Shown: positions 25,895-36,162, counted from the stretch's first letter. The stretch: 64,000 nt of DNA from Luteimonas terricola (GCF_004352845.1 NZ_SJRX01000001.1:682001-746000), one strand, 5' to 3'. Numbers and translations: made by a program. Notes: generated from the sequence alone by a model not told the origin.

Positions 25895-27751
25895 TCAGTG
25901 CCCGGCAGCGGTGACCACGATGCGCTGCTCCGACCAGTCCTCGACGCTGCCGTCCCGGCCGTGCAGGCGCAGGCCCAGCCAGTGCGCGCCCGCGCTGCCG
26001 GGCGGCAGCTCGACGGTCGCGGCGAAGCCGACGCGTGGATGGGTGGCATCGGTGGAGATGTCCCAGTAGTCGGCCACTCCGGGACTGTGGATCCCGTACT
26101 CGGCCTGCGCCACGACGCGGCCATCGAGCATCACTTCGACGCGTTCGATACCCACGCCATCCTTGAACGCCCAGCCTTCGACCGTGAAGCTCCGGTCCAG
26201 CCTGGCGTCGGCCGCCGGGCTGTCGAGCCAGGCCATTGCGGGGAGCGTGCACGCATCCGGGTCTGCTTTTTCCTCTCGGGCGTCCATCGCGAACAGCAGG
26301 AAACGGGTGCGTCCGTGGTCGACGTTGAGCACCCGCGGCGGCGGCAGCGGTCCGAAGCGCCGGCACAGCGCGTGATAGCGCAGCAGCAGGTGCTTGTATT
26401 CAACCTCACTGGCAGCGACCACCAGCAGCACCGGCCCACCCGGATCGGTGGCGCCGGTCGCCTCCAGGCCCCAAAGGCGCAGCTGCGGAGCGCGACCGTG
26501 CTGCCGGTTGACCGGATGCTCGAGCACCTCGATCGAGGGATCGCCCAGCGCGAAGCCGAGCTCGGCACCGACCTTGAAGTTGTCCGCCACCAGGCGCGTG
26601 CCTTCGGGCATGCCTTCGCGCACCTCGCGCACGCCGTCGGCCAGCACGTCCCAACCGGAAAAGTTCGACGGATACCACTTCAACGATGCGGTCCGCGCGC
26701 GCAGTTCGGGCATCGAGACCAGCGCGTAATAGCCGAGCACGGCGGCCAGCCCGGCACCCGCGGTGCCCCAGGCCAGCGCGCGCAGCCAGCGTGGCCAGCG
26801 CAGCAGCAGGGCCGGCAGCAGGGGCAGCAGTGCTACCAGTCCCGGCAGCGGCCAATGGAAGCTCACGCGTTCGGTGTCGGCGAAGAAGCCGAGCACGAAG
26901 AAGCCGAGCACCATCAGGCCGCCCGACAGCGCGATGAACCGCACCGGTTCGCTGTCGGCACGGGCGCCGCGCCAACCGGCCCACAACAATCCCGCGAACA
27001 GCAGGGGCGTCGCCACCAGCGTCTGGATGGCGATGAACCAGGCGCCATCGGCCTGCCACGCCCAGGGGTGGCGGTCGACCAGTTGGAAGCGCAGGCCGGC
27101 CTCGGCGTTCTCGAAGTTCCAGGCCAGCAGCGGCGTCCATGCCGCGGCGCCGAAAGCGATCGCGATCCAGAGTCGTGGATCGCGCAGGGCCTGCCTTCCC
27201 TGGGGCAACAGCAGCAACGCAAGCGCGCCAACGCCGATCACCGCCGCGAAGCGATAGTGGCTCAGCGCGCCCATGGCCAAACCGAGGGCCAGCTGCAGTG
27301 CGGGGCCATATCCAACCTTGCGCAGCAATCGGGTGCCGGCATCCAGGCACAGCAGCGTGGCCACGACCATCGCCGTGTCCGGCAGCGCCATCAGCCCCAG
27401 CGAACCCGCCAGCGGCAGCAGCAGCGCGGCGATGCCCGCCTGCCAGCCCATCCGCTCGCCGAACTCCCGCGCGGTGATGCGCATCACCAGCCACGGCACG
27501 AGGGACGCCAGCAGCAGGAACGGCATGCGCAGCGCCAGCGTGCCCTCGCCGAAGACCGAAGTGCCGATGCGGATCAGCCACGCGGTCAGTCCCGGCAGGT
27601 CGGAGTATGCCCAGGCAAGGTGCCTGCTCTCCTGCCAGTAGAAGGCCTCGTCCACGAACAGCGGCAGCCGCGCGGCCAACACCGCCTTGAGCAGCAGCAG
27701 TGCACACCACAGGGCGACGAAGGTCGCACGCGCGTCGATCTTTTCCCGCAT
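25895..27751 (-). CDS. GT39/ArnT-like membrane glycosyltransferase with C-terminal beta-domain
   Basis: The 618-residue protein has about 10-11 membrane helices over residues 8-355. The first periplasmic loop carries the acidic motif DEAFYW (residues 34-39), placed as the catalytic acidic residue of the PMT/ArnT family that uses polyprenyl-phosphate sugars. After the last helix comes a soluble region: a mixed segment (about 360-495) and a C-terminal stretch (about 505-615) with a beta-sandwich pattern (FTVEGWAFKDGVGIERVEV, VGFAATVELPPGSAGAHWLGL). The target could be lipid A, glycan or protein; nothing in the sequence decides. It is convergent with maf and divergent from the moxR gene (47 bp). 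Confidence 0.82.
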   Translation of the reverse strand: MREKIDARATFVALWCALLLLKAVLAARLPLFVDEAFYWQESRHLAWAYSDLPGLTAWLIRIGTSVFGEGTLALRMPFLLLASLVPWLVMRITAREFGERMGWQAGIAALLLPLAGSLGLMALPDTAMVVATLLCLDAGTRLLRKVGYGPALQLALGLAMGALSHYRFAAVIGVGALALLLLPQGRQALRDPRLWIAIAFGAAAWTPLLAWNFENAEAGLRFQLVDRHPWAWQADGAWFIAIQTLVATPLLFAGLLWAGWRGARADSEPVRFIALSGGLMVLGFFVLGFFADTERVSFHWPLPGLVALLPLLPALLLRWPRWLRALAWGTAGAGLAAVLGYYALVSMPELRARTASLKWYPSNFSGWDVLADGVREVREGMPEGTRLVADNFKVGAELGFALGDPSIEVLEHPVNRQHGRAPQLRLWGLEATGATDPGGPVLLVVAASEVEYKHLLLRYHALCRRFGPLPPPRVLNVDHGRTRFLLFAMDAREEKADPDACTLPAMAWLDSPAADARLDRSFTVEGWAFKDGVGIERVEVMLDGRVVAQAEYGIHSPGVADYWDISTDATHPRVGFAATVELPPGSAGAHWLGLRLHGRDGSVEDWSEQRIVVTAAGH

Positions 27752-27798
27752 CCGGCAACGACCTCGTTACACTTCAATGGACTCTCACGGAGCACGGC

Positions 27799-28752
<954 letters not shown>

Positions 28753-28754
28753 GC

Positions 28755-29729
28755 ATGGTGCGCGGGCGGCTGGCCGGCCTGCGTGCACGCCTCGGTTCGC
28801 TGGCGCGTCCGCGGGGGCCGGAGTCGCTGCCGGTCGCCTTCGACCGCCGCCGCATCTACGTCCTGCCGACCGCCTTCGGCGCCTTCTTCGTCGCCCTGCT
28901 GGCGGTGATGCTGCTCGGCGCGTTGAACTACAACAACAACCCGGCCCTGCTGCTGGCCCTGCTGCTGGCCGGTGCCGGCAACACCAGCCTGTTCGCCGCG
29001 CACCTGCAGCTGTCGGGACTGCGCGTGGTCGCCGTCGACGCCGAGCCGGTGCCGGCGGGTGCGCCGCTGACGCTGCGCGTGCACCTGCGCGCCGATCCCG
29101 CGCGCGCGCGCCGCGGCCTGCGCCTGGCGCTGGGCGGCGCGAAGACCTTCGCCTCGCTGGTCGACGGCGCCGGCGAGGCGCGCCTGGCGCTGCCCACCCG
29201 GCAGCGCGGCTGGCTGCGTCCGGGCCGCATCACGATTTCGACCACGCGCCCGCTCGGCATCGCGCGCGCCTGGGCATACGCCTGGCCTGCCGAGCCGCTG
29301 CTGGTGTATCCCCGGCCCGAAGCCGAGGGACCGCCGCTGCCGCAGGGTGCCGGCGATGCGCCGCAGGCACGACTGCATCCGGCCGGCGACGACGTGCACC
29401 ACCTGCGCGCCTACCGCCGCGGCGACTCGCGCCGAGCGATCGCCTGGAAGCCGTCCGCGCGGCGCGGGGCGCTGCTGGTGCGCGAGTACGAGCAGCCGCA
29501 GGGTGCCGACGTGGTGCTGGACTGGTCGACGCTGGCCCTGGCGTACGAGGACCGCATCCGCCGCCTGGCGCGTTGGGTGGACGATGCCGAGCGCGAAGGC
29601 CGCCGCTACCGGCTGCAGTTGCCGCGGCAGGCGATCGGCCCTGGCCGCGGCGCCGTCCATCGCCATGCCTGCCTGCGCGCGCTGGCGCTCATGCCCTTCG
29701 CAGCGGAAGGGGGTGCCGGCCATGGCTGA
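28755..29729 (+). CDS. DUF58 membrane protein
   Basis: This 324-residue protein has two membrane helices near the N-terminus (about residues 32-52 and 57-72) and the DUF58 core towards the C-terminus, with the conserved GDDVHHLRAYRRGDSRRAI and WKPSARRGALLVREY segments (about 210-245). DUF58 proteins pair with MoxR ATPases and often with transglutaminases; the biochemical role is unresolved. It starts 2 bases after the moxR stop and overlaps the transglutaminase gene by 8 bases, so the trio is one operon. Confidence 0.9.
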   Translation: MVRGRLAGLRARLGSLARPRGPESLPVAFDRRRIYVLPTAFGAFFVALLAVMLLGALNYNNNPALLLALLLAGAGNTSLFAAHLQLSGLRVVAVDAEPVPAGAPLTLRVHLRADPARARRGLRLALGGAKTFASLVDGAGEARLALPTRQRGWLRPGRITISTTRPLGIARAWAYAWPAEPLLVYPRPEAEGPPLPQGAGDAPQARLHPAGDDVHHLRAYRRGDSRRAIAWKPSARRGALLVREYEQPQGADVVLDWSTLALAYEDRIRRLARWVDDAEREGRRYRLQLPRQAIGPGRGAVHRHACLRALALMPFAAEGGAGHG

Positions 29730-31671
29730 GCCACGCCGCCGCAGCCTGGCGCTGGACCCGCAGGCGCGCGCGTGGACGCAGACCGCCGCGGCCGCCTGCC
29801 TGCTGCCGCTGCTGCTGCAGCTGCCGGGACCGCTGGCCGCCGGCCTGGCCGTGGTCGCGGCGGTGGTCAGCGCGCTGTCGTGGCGGCGCCGGCTTCCCGG
29901 CGCGCTGCGCCTGGTGCTCTCGGTCGCGCTCATCGCGCTGGTGCTCGCCCAGTCACGCTTCGGCTTCGGCCGCGACACCGGCTGCGCGCTGCTGGCGGCC
30001 ATGCTCGCGCTCAAGCCGATGGAACTCAGCACGCTGCGCGACGGACGCAGCCTGCTCGGCTTCGCGCTGTTCGCACCGTTCGCGACCTTCCTGCTCGACC
30101 AGGGGCCGCTGAGCCTGCTCCTGGGCCTGGCCGGCGCGCTGGCCGCGCTGGCCGCGATGCTGCGCCTGGCCGAACTGGAAAGCGGCGAAGCCATGCCCGT
30201 GCGCCCCCGCGAGCGGCTGCGCCGGGTCGGGGCGATGGCCGCCATCGGCCTGCCGCTGGCCCTGGCCGCGTTCTGGCTGTTCCCGCGCATGGCCACGCCG
30301 CTGTGGGGCGTTCCCGAGCGCGCGATCGCCCGCACCGGGCTGTCGGACACCATGCGGCCCGGCGAGTGGGTGGACATGATGGCCGACGACACCCCCGCGC
30401 TGCGCGTCACCTTCGACGGCCCCACCCCGCCGACCTCGGAGATGTACTGGCGCGGGCCGGTGCTGTGGGATTACGACGGCCGCGAGTGGACCGCCTCGCG
30501 CTGGTTCAGCGCCCTGCCGGCCGCCGCCGTCGAACACGGTGATGTCCGCTACAGCTACCAGGTCGAGGTGGAGCCGACCGATCGCCGCCTGCTGGTCGCG
30601 CTGGAACTGCCCATCGATACGCCCGAAGGGACACACCGCACTTACGACCACACGCTGTCCACCCGCCGCCCGCTGACGTCGGTCACGCGCTGGCGGATGA
30701 CGTCGGGCGCGCCGGCCACGTTCGACGCCGAGCTGCGCCCGCTCCTGCGCAGCGCCGCACTGCGCCTGCCCGACGGCTTCAACCCGCGCACGCTGGCGCT
30801 GGCGCAGCAGTGGCGCGCGGAGGCCGGTGAAGGCGCGCGCGCCGATGCCGCGATCGTCGACCGCGCGCTGTCCTGGGTGCGCGCGGAGTTCGCCTACACG
30901 CTGACCACGCCGCTGCTCGGCCGCCATGCCGTCGACGAGTTCCTGTTCGACCACCAGGAAGGCTTCTGCGAGCACTACAGCTCCGCCTTCGTGGTGCTGA
31001 TGCGCGCGTCCGGGATCCCGGCGCGCGTGGTCACCGGCTACGTCGGCGGCTACCGCAATCCGATCGGCAGCTACTGGATCGTGCGCCGCTCGGATGCGCA
31101 CGCCTGGGCGGAAGTCTGGCTACCCGGCCGCGGCTGGGTGCGCGTGGACCCCACCGCGGCGGTGGCGCCCGAACGGATCTACGACACGATCGCCGACGGC
31201 GCCACGCGCGGCCCCGCCGGGCTGCAGGCGCTGGCGCCGATGCTGGGCGTGGGCGACTGGATGCGACGGGGCTGGAACGACCTCGTGCTCGGTTTCGACG
31301 CCGATCGCCAGCAGCGCATCCTGCGCGCCTTCGGCGGCCGCGACCTCGGCGGCGGCCAGCTGGCCCTGCTGTTCGCACTGGTCGCAGGCCTTGCGCTGGC
31401 CGGCATGCTCTGGCTGGTCGCACGCGGCGAACGCGAGCGCGACCCGGTGCTTCGCGCCTGGCACCGCCTCGGGGGGCGCTACCGGCGCCTGGGCCTGGAG
31501 CGGCGGCCGCATGAGACCGCGACCGCCTGGGCGGCGCGCGTGGTGGAGGTGCGCCCGCAGGCCGCCGCGCTCACCTCCCTCACTGCGCGCTTCAGCCTTT
31601 GGCGCTACGCTCCCGGACACGAGGGCGAGGCACGCGCGTTGCTGCGCGACCTGCGCGCGCACCGCCCCTGA
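29722..31671 (+). CDS. TgpA-like membrane transglutaminase (DUF3488-transglutaminase)
   Basis: The 649-residue protein has about six N-terminal membrane helices (residues 20-190), a periplasmic transglutaminase-like domain, and one more helix (about 555-575) before a cytosolic tail. The catalytic cysteine is in EGFCEHYSSAF (about residue 416), the histidine in SDAHAWAEVW and the aspartate in WVRVDPTAA. The same build as Pseudomonas TgpA, which is essential there and linked to the cell envelope. It overlaps the DUF58 gene by 8 bases. Substrate unknown. Confidence 0.92.
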   Translation: MAEPRRRSLALDPQARAWTQTAAAACLLPLLLQLPGPLAAGLAVVAAVVSALSWRRRLPGALRLVLSVALIALVLAQSRFGFGRDTGCALLAAMLALKPMELSTLRDGRSLLGFALFAPFATFLLDQGPLSLLLGLAGALAALAAMLRLAELESGEAMPVRPRERLRRVGAMAAIGLPLALAAFWLFPRMATPLWGVPERAIARTGLSDTMRPGEWVDMMADDTPALRVTFDGPTPPTSEMYWRGPVLWDYDGREWTASRWFSALPAAAVEHGDVRYSYQVEVEPTDRRLLVALELPIDTPEGTHRTYDHTLSTRRPLTSVTRWRMTSGAPATFDAELRPLLRSAALRLPDGFNPRTLALAQQWRAEAGEGARADAAIVDRALSWVRAEFAYTLTTPLLGRHAVDEFLFDHQEGFCEHYSSAFVVLMRASGIPARVVTGYVGGYRNPIGSYWIVRRSDAHAWAEVWLPGRGWVRVDPTAAVAPERIYDTIADGATRGPAGLQALAPMLGVGDWMRRGWNDLVLGFDADRQQRILRAFGGRDLGGGQLALLFALVAGLALAGMLWLVARGERERDPVLRAWHRLGGRYRRLGLERRPHETATAWAARVVEVRPQAAALTSLTARFSLWRYAPGHEGEARALLRDLRAHRP

Positions 31672-31705
31672 CGCCGGCACGCGCCGGGACCCATCGGAGA
31701 CCCCC

Positions 31706-32188
31706 ATGCGCATCCGCAACCTGCCCGCACTGGCCGCCACCGCGCTGCTGGCCGCCTGCGCCACCCATCCAGCACCGCTGCAGGGCGACTACGCGCCGCT
31801 CACGGCGCGCGATGCCGCCGAGGTCGACGCCAGCGGCAGCGTGGTGCGCTGGGGCGGACGCATCGTCCAGGTCGAACCGCGCGCGGACAGCACCTGCTTC
31901 GAGATGGTGTCCACGCGCCTGGACCACTTCGGCCGCCCCTATCGGGCCGACGGCGATGCCGGCGGCCGCTTCATCGCGTGCCGCACCGGCTTCTACGACC
32001 CTGCGGTGTTCGAACGCAATCGCGAGGTGACCTTCACCGGGCGCCTGGCCGGGCACGAGAGCCGCAGCATCGGTGGCTACAACTATCGCTTCCCGCTGCT
32101 CGACACCGACGTCGTCTACCTGTGGCCCAAGCGCGGGCACGTCATCGTCACGCGCCCTGCGCCGTGGCCCTGGTGGGGCTACTGGTAA
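31706..32188 (+). CDS. Slp-family outer membrane lipoprotein
   Basis: The 160-residue protein has a short signal peptide with lipobox LLAAC (C18 lipidated). The mature part matches Slp, the starvation-inducible lipoprotein family, with a WGGRIVQVEPRADSTCFEM segment, a RPYRADGDAGGRFIACR segment and a C-terminal YNYRFPLLDTDVVYLWP. Two cysteines in the mature domain (in STCFE and FIACR) could pair. It follows the transglutaminase gene by 34 bp and may be the last member of the moxR operon. Residue +2 is Ala, not Asp, so sorting to the outer membrane is expected. Confidence 0.88.
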   Translation: MRIRNLPALAATALLAACATHPAPLQGDYAPLTARDAAEVDASGSVVRWGGRIVQVEPRADSTCFEMVSTRLDHFGRPYRADGDAGGRFIACRTGFYDPAVFERNREVTFTGRLAGHESRSIGGYNYRFPLLDTDVVYLWPKRGHVIVTRPAPWPWWGYW

Positions 32189-32201
32189 GCGGGCTGCGCC
32201 A

Positions 32202-32549
32202 TCAGGCGGGCGTGCCGAAGCGTCCGAGCGGCGCGCCGGCCAGCAGGTGCAGGTGGATCTGGAACACGGTCTGCCCGCCGTCCCCGTTGCAGTTCATGAC
32301 GATGCGGTAGCCGTCCTCGGCCAGCCCCTCCTTCTTTGCGTACGCGGCCGCGGCCAGCGCCAGGCGACCGACGACTTCGGCCTGGCTGGCCTGCAGGTCG
32401 TTGAGCGTGGCGACGTCCACCTTCGGCACGAACAGCACGTGCACCGGCGCCTGCGGCGCGATGTCGCGGAAGGCGATGAGGTGATCGTCCTCGTAGACGA
32501 TATCGGCGGGAAGTTCGCGCCGGATGATCTTGTGGAAGATGGTGGTCAT
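32202..32549 (-). CDS. HIT-family nucleotide-binding protein with altered triad
   Basis: HIT proteins of the HINT branch hydrolyse nucleoside phosphoramidates and similar compounds. The 115-residue protein has the family head (MTTIFHKIIRRELPADIVYEDD) and the central NCNGDGGQTVFQ segment. The usual histidine triad HxHxHxx reads QIHLHLL here: the first histidine is Gln, while the middle (nucleophile) and third are kept. It converges on the Slp gene (13 bp apart) and lies downstream of recR by 62 bp. Activity is plausible but not certain given the change. Confidence 0.9.
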   Translation of the reverse strand: MTTIFHKIIRRELPADIVYEDDHLIAFRDIAPQAPVHVLFVPKVDVATLNDLQASQAEVVGRLALAAAAYAKKEGLAEDGYRIVMNCNGDGGQTVFQIHLHLLAGAPLGRFGTPA

Positions 32550-32611
32550 CGGTATCGGCACCTGCAGCAGCGTTGCGGCCGATGGTAGCGCTTTGCGCGT
32601 ACGGGCCGGCC

Positions 32612-33208
32612 TCAGGCCATCTCGCCGCGGCTGCCGAAGGCATGCGACAGCGTCCCGCGGTCGACGTACTCGAGTTCGCCGCCCAGCGGCAGGCCGTGCG
32701 CCGGCCGGCTGGGGCGCACGCCGTGCTGGCGCGCGAGCTGGGCCAGGTAGTGCGCGGTGGCCTCGCCCTCGACGGTGGGGTTGGTGGCGATGATCAGCTC
32801 CTGCACCTCGCCCTGCGCCAGGCGCTCGCCAAGCAGGTGCAGGCCGAGCTCGCGCGGGCCGATGCCGTCGAGCGGACTCAGCCGGCCCTGGAGCACGAAG
32901 TACAGGCCGCGGTAGCCGGTGGCCTGCTCGATCGCGAGGCGGTCGGCGGGCGACTCCACGGCGCAAAGCAGCTGCACGTCGCGCGAGGCGCTGGCGCAGG
33001 TCGCGCACAGCGGGGTTTCGCTGAAGTCGCGGCAGCGCTCGCAGTGGCCGATCTTCTCCACCGCTTCGCCCAGCACCTCGGCCAGGCGCCGGCCGCCGTC
33101 GCGCCCGCGTTCGAGCACGTGGTAGGCCATGCGCTGCGCGGTCTTCTGGCCGACGCCGGGCAGCACCCGGAACGCCTCGACCAGCTGTTCGAGCAGGGGG
33201 ACGCTCAC
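32612..33208 (-). CDS. recR: Recombination protein RecR
   Basis: RecR forms a ring clamp that works with RecO and RecF at gaps. The 198-residue protein has the helix-hairpin-helix head ([17 protein letters not shown]), a C4 zinc finger (CERC...CATC, about residues 57-72) and the Toprim domain ([19 protein letters not shown], about 135-155). It is third in the dnaX-ybaB-recR order, which is conserved across bacteria, 28 bp after ybaB. Confidence 0.97.
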   Translation of the reverse strand: MSVPLLEQLVEAFRVLPGVGQKTAQRMAYHVLERGRDGGRRLAEVLGEAVEKIGHCERCRDFSETPLCATCASASRDVQLLCAVESPADRLAIEQATGYRGLYFVLQGRLSPLDGIGPRELGLHLLGERLAQGEVQELIIATNPTVEGEATAHYLAQLARQHGVRPSRPAHGLPLGGELEYVDRGTLSHAFGSRGEMA

Positions 33209-33236
33209 GTTGCGACGGACCCGCGGCGGTGCCGGG

Positions 33237-33557
33237 TCAGAACGGCATCTTCATGCCGGGCGGCAACGGCATGCCGGCGGTGGCGGCGCCCATTTTCGCC
33301 TGCGATTCGGCGTCGATCTTGTTGCTGGCGTCGTTGAAGGCCGCCGCGATCAGGTCTTCGGCCATCTCCGGATCGGACAGCACGCTCGGATCGATACGCA
33401 CCTTGCGGCATTCCTTGCGGCCGGTCAGCGTGACCTCGACCATGCCGCCGCCGGCGCTGCCGGTGACCTCGATATTGGCCAGTTCGGCCTGCGCCTTCTG
33501 CAGGTTTTCCTGCATCTTCTGCGCCTGCTGCATCATCTGGGCGATATTCCCGCGCAT
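33237..33557 (-). CDS. ybaB: YbaB/EbfC nucleoid-associated protein
   Basis: YbaB/EbfC binds DNA as a dimer and influences nucleoid structure and gene expression. The 106-residue protein has the family head [20 protein letters not shown], a central [17 protein letters not shown] strand pair and the [14 protein letters not shown] helix. It starts 1 base after the dnaX stop and recR follows by 28 bp, so all three are one unit. Confidence 0.95.
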   Translation of the reverse strand: MRGNIAQMMQQAQKMQENLQKAQAELANIEVTGSAGGGMVEVTLTGRKECRKVRIDPSVLSDPEMAEDLIAAAFNDASNKIDAESQAKMGAATAGMPLPPGMKMPF

Positions 33558-33558
33558 G

Positions 33559-35499
33559 TCAGTGCTCCTGTTCCTGTATGGATCTGATCGAATCCGGCAC
33601 CAGGCGCGCGCCCTGCTCCATCAGGCGCTGCACGTGCGGATCGTTGTTGAAGGTGTTCTCGGCCGCACCCTGGCGCTCGTCGCGCACGCGCTCGTTGCGC
33701 GCGTGCAGGGTGTCGCTCACGGCCGCGCCGGCTTCGAAGCGGATCTGCGGGGGCGTGCCCCACTTCGCGCCAAGCGCGCCGGCGAACTGCTGCACCAGGA
33801 AAGGCGCGCGCAGGTGGTCGTCGGACTCCGGCAGCGACAGCCGCAGCACGCTGCCGTCGAACGCGATGAAGGCGCAGCTGGCCGCGAGTTCGCGCACCGG
33901 TCCGCGTAGTTCGAGCCCTGCGACGACGTCGGGCCAGGAGGTGGCATCGATGTCGGCCGGCGCCGACGCGCCGGCACGCGGCCGTGCGGCCGGAGTGGCC
34001 GGCCGCTCCGCGGCAGTGGGAGCAGCGGGCGCTTGCGGATGCGGCGCATCGACACGCGGCGAGGGCACATCGGCGCGCGTCGACCGGGGCTCAAGCCACG
34101 GTGGCGCGTCCCCGGCTGCCGCGGGCGCACTGGGCGACATCGATGGAGGTGGCGGCTCCTGCACGCGCTGCCGGTCCGCGGCCAGCGGCAGGGGCGGCGC
34201 CGCGACAGGAGTCGGAGCCGGCTCCGCTGCTGATACAGGCGTCGTTGCCTGCGCGGTCGTCCGTGATCTGGCGCCGGCCTGCGCGGCGGCTGGCGCCGCG
34301 GACCCTTCCAGCGCCGCACGCGCCGCGGCCGCGGCCGAGCGGCCGCCACCCTGGCCGCCACCTGCACTGGCCGTTCCGCCGCTGCTTCCGCCTGCCGCCG
34401 CTCCGCCCTCGCCGGGCCGGAACGCCAGCATGCGCAGCAGACTCATCTCGAAGCCCACCCGCGCGCTCGGGGCGAGGTTGATGTCGCGGCGGCCGCCGAC
34501 CGCCATCTGGTACCAGAGCTGTATCAGCTCGGGGCGCAGCACGTCGGCCAGGTCCGTGACATCGATGCCATCGGCCTCGGCGCCGGCGCCCGGCACCAGT
34601 TGCCTCACCTGAATGCGGTGCAGCGCCTCGGCCAGCGCGTCGAGCACGCCGGCCCAGTCGGGCGAGAAGCCCGCGAGCACGTCGATCGCGGCCATCAGCG
34701 CGTCGCCGTCCTCCTGCGCCAGCGCCGCGAGCAGTGCCGCCACCTGGGTCCGGTCGACCGAACCGAGCATGGTCGCCGCCGCCTGGTCGGTCAGCGCGAC
34801 GCCCGCGCCGGCGCCGCTGTAGCCGATGGCCTGGTCGAGCAGGGACAGGCCGTCGCGCATGCTGCCGTCGGCAGCCTTCGCCAGCTGGCGCACCGCGCCG
34901 GGCTCGGCCTCGATGCCCTCGGCGGCGAGGATCTTCGCGATCTGGCCGCGGATCTGCTCTTCCTCCAGGCGCTTGAGATTGAACTGCAGGCAGCGCGACA
35001 GCACCGTCACCAGCAGCTTCTGCGGGTCGGTGGTCGCGAACAGGAACTTGACGTGCTCCGGCGGCTCTTCGAGCGTCTTCAGCAGCGCGTTGAACGCCGC
35101 CTTCGACAGCATGTGCACCTCGTCGATCAGGTACACCTTGTAGCGCCCGCGCGAGGGCATGTACTGCGCGTTCTCGATCAGCTCGCGGATGTTGTCGACG
35201 CCGGTGTTCGAGGCCGCGTCGATCTCCAGCAGGTCGATGTAGCGGCCTGCGTCGATCGCCTGGCAGGTCTCGCACTCGCCGCAGGGGTCGCTGGACGCCC
35301 CGCGTTCGCAGTTGAGGCTCTTGGCGAAGATGCGCGCGATCGTGGTTTTGCCCACGCCGCGGGTGCCGGTGAACAGGAAGGCGTGGTGGACGCGGCCGGA
35401 ATCGAGCGCGTTGACCAGCGCGCGGACCACGTGTTCCTGGCCCACCAGCTCGGCGAAACGCTTCGGGCGCCACTTTCTTGCGAGGACGAGGTAGGACAT
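33559..35499 (-). CDS. dnaX: DNA polymerase III subunits tau/gamma
   Basis: DnaX is the motor of the clamp loader and ties the polymerase cores together. The 646-residue protein has the N-terminal [14 protein letters not shown], Walker [10 protein letters not shown] (about residue 45), the zinc site ([16 protein letters not shown]), Walker B LIDEVHML and sensor I in FATTDPQK, a lid, then a long Ala/Pro/Gly-rich linker (about 375-520), and the C-terminal tau domain that meets the alpha subunit. The linker holds no A-rich slippery run, so a gamma form by ribosomal frameshift, as in E. coli, is not evident. Start fixed by homology; upstream the frame runs into non-coding repeats and a tRNA. Confidence 0.96.
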   Translation of the reverse strand: MSYLVLARKWRPKRFAELVGQEHVVRALVNALDSGRVHHAFLFTGTRGVGKTTIARIFAKSLNCERGASSDPCGECETCQAIDAGRYIDLLEIDAASNTGVDNIRELIENAQYMPSRGRYKVYLIDEVHMLSKAAFNALLKTLEEPPEHVKFLFATTDPQKLLVTVLSRCLQFNLKRLEEEQIRGQIAKILAAEGIEAEPGAVRQLAKAADGSMRDGLSLLDQAIGYSGAGAGVALTDQAAATMLGSVDRTQVAALLAALAQEDGDALMAAIDVLAGFSPDWAGVLDALAEALHRIQVRQLVPGAGAEADGIDVTDLADVLRPELIQLWYQMAVGGRRDINLAPSARVGFEMSLLRMLAFRPGEGGAAAGGSSGGTASAGGGQGGGRSAAAAARAALEGSAAPAAAQAGARSRTTAQATTPVSAAEPAPTPVAAPPLPLAADRQRVQEPPPPSMSPSAPAAAGDAPPWLEPRSTRADVPSPRVDAPHPQAPAAPTAAERPATPAARPRAGASAPADIDATSWPDVVAGLELRGPVRELAASCAFIAFDGSVLRLSLPESDDHLRAPFLVQQFAGALGAKWGTPPQIRFEAGAAVSDTLHARNERVRDERQGAAENTFNNDPHVQRLMEQGARLVPDSIRSIQEQEH

Positions 35500-35537
35500 G
35501 GGTTCATTCTGCCATGCCGGCTGTGTGGGTCGCGAAG

Positions 35538-35618
35538 AGCTGAGGGTGTGTGGGGTACTCCGCCGGCTGACCACGTGGTGGTCTTTATGCCGGCTGCGTA
35601 CCCCACACACCCTCAGCT
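35538..35618. repeat. Large palindrome A, upstream of dnaX
   Basis: Two perfectly complementary 21-base arms (35538-35558, 35598-35618) bracket a 39-base centre with the self-paired GCCGGC at both flanks. The right half contains CTTTATGCC then TGCGTACCCCACACACCC. It is capable of a strong hairpin or cruciform. The related palindrome B lies 75 bp away. Confidence 0.75.
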
Positions 35619-35692
35619 GCCACCGCTGCCGTGGACTGGGGGGAGAGCGTCGTGCCTTTGCATTTCCCCGCGACCGGCCGCAAACGCTGCGA

Positions 35693-35767
35693 GGCGGGTT
35701 GGTGGGTGCGCAGTGGGCATAAAGGCCCGCGCAGCGGGACAGCCCACGGAGCACCCACCAACCCGCC
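35693..35767. repeat. Large palindrome B, between dnaX and tRNA-Ser
   Basis: Perfect 17-base outer arms (35693-35709, 35751-35767), nested GTGGGC/GCCCAC arms, and an inner CCCGC/GCGGG hairpin make a three-tier stem. Read on the minus strand it runs CTTTATGCC, then CAC, TGCG and CACCCACCAACCC, clearly parallel to the right half of palindrome A. The two are thus likely members of one repeat family in opposite orientation. Confidence 0.7.
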
Positions 35768-35824
35768 GTCCCGCGCGCCCACCCCGCGCCCGCGCGCCCC
35801 TGACGCCCCGACATCGATGTTCCT

Positions 35825-35854
35825 TGTCGATACATCCGCCGGAAGGCTAGAATT
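35825..35854 (+). promoter_or_regulatory. Promoter of tRNA-Ser(GGA)
   Basis: TTGTCG (35825-35830) and TAGAAT (35849-35854) are spaced by 18 bases and lie about 50 bases before the tRNA, a fair match to a sigma-70 promoter. The downstream 4.5S RNA gene may be read from it as well. Confidence 0.6.
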
Positions 35855-35905
35855 GCCGGTCCCGTGCGGCCACGCCAAGGCAGGCATGACGCACGGGCCA
35901 GGTGC

Positions 35906-35998
35906 GGAGAGGTGTCCGAGTGGTTGAAGGAGCACGCCTGGAAAGTGTGTAAGCGTCTAAACCGCGCTTCGGGGGTTCGAATCCCCCTCTCTCCGCCA
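35906..35998 (+). tRNA. tRNA-Ser(GGA)
   Basis: A 93-base class II tRNA with acceptor GGAGAGG pairing with TCTCTCC, a long variable arm, the T-arm GGTTCGAATCC and an encoded CCA. The anticodon loop CTGGAAA gives anticodon GGA, reading UCC and UCU. The 4.5S RNA gene follows after 54 bp. Confidence 0.97.
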
Positions 35999-36052
35999 GT
36001 TCCCGTTCCATCCGCGCGCCGCATGCGGCCGCGTTTCGCAGGTTTCCATGGT

Positions 36053-36154
36053 GGCCCCGTCGGCCCCTCGCGACGCTAGATCGAAAACCCCGCCAGGGCC
36101 GGAAGGCAGCAACGGTATCGATCGACGCGGGTGCCGAGGCAAGTTGGCGGGGCC
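36053..36154 (+). ncRNA. ffs: Signal recognition particle 4.5S RNA
   Basis: The apical domain of bacterial SRP RNA is unmistakable: CAGGGCCGGAAGGCAGCAACGG (positions about 36093-36114) holds the GGAA tetraloop and the asymmetric Ffh-binding loop. The flanks pair as a long rod, GGCCCCG at the 5' end with CGGGGCC at the 3' end. About 102 bases, the small bacterial type without an Alu domain. Exact ends are inferred from pairing. It lies just after tRNA-Ser and next to dnaX-ybaB-recR. Confidence 0.9.
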
Positions 36155-36162
36155 GCCTCCAT

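Larger units (their letters stand above)
35500..35905. other. dnaX-tRNA-Ser intergenic region with palindromes
   Basis: In this 406-bp gap I see no supported gene. It contains two large palindromes (35538-35618 and 35693-35767) that share sequence with each other, and the tRNA promoter near its right end. The dnaX promoter must also lie here, reading leftward, probably in the first 40 bases or across the first palindrome, but no good match stands out. Confidence 0.7.

Noticed and set aside
34300-34420. Programmed frameshift in dnaX to make a gamma subunit
   Set aside because: No A-rich slippery heptamer or following hairpin is visible in the GC-rich linker region.
35500-36024. Upstream extension of the dnaX frame through the palindromes and tRNA
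   Set aside because: It translates a tRNA and repeats antisense; dnaX homologues start at MSYLVLA.
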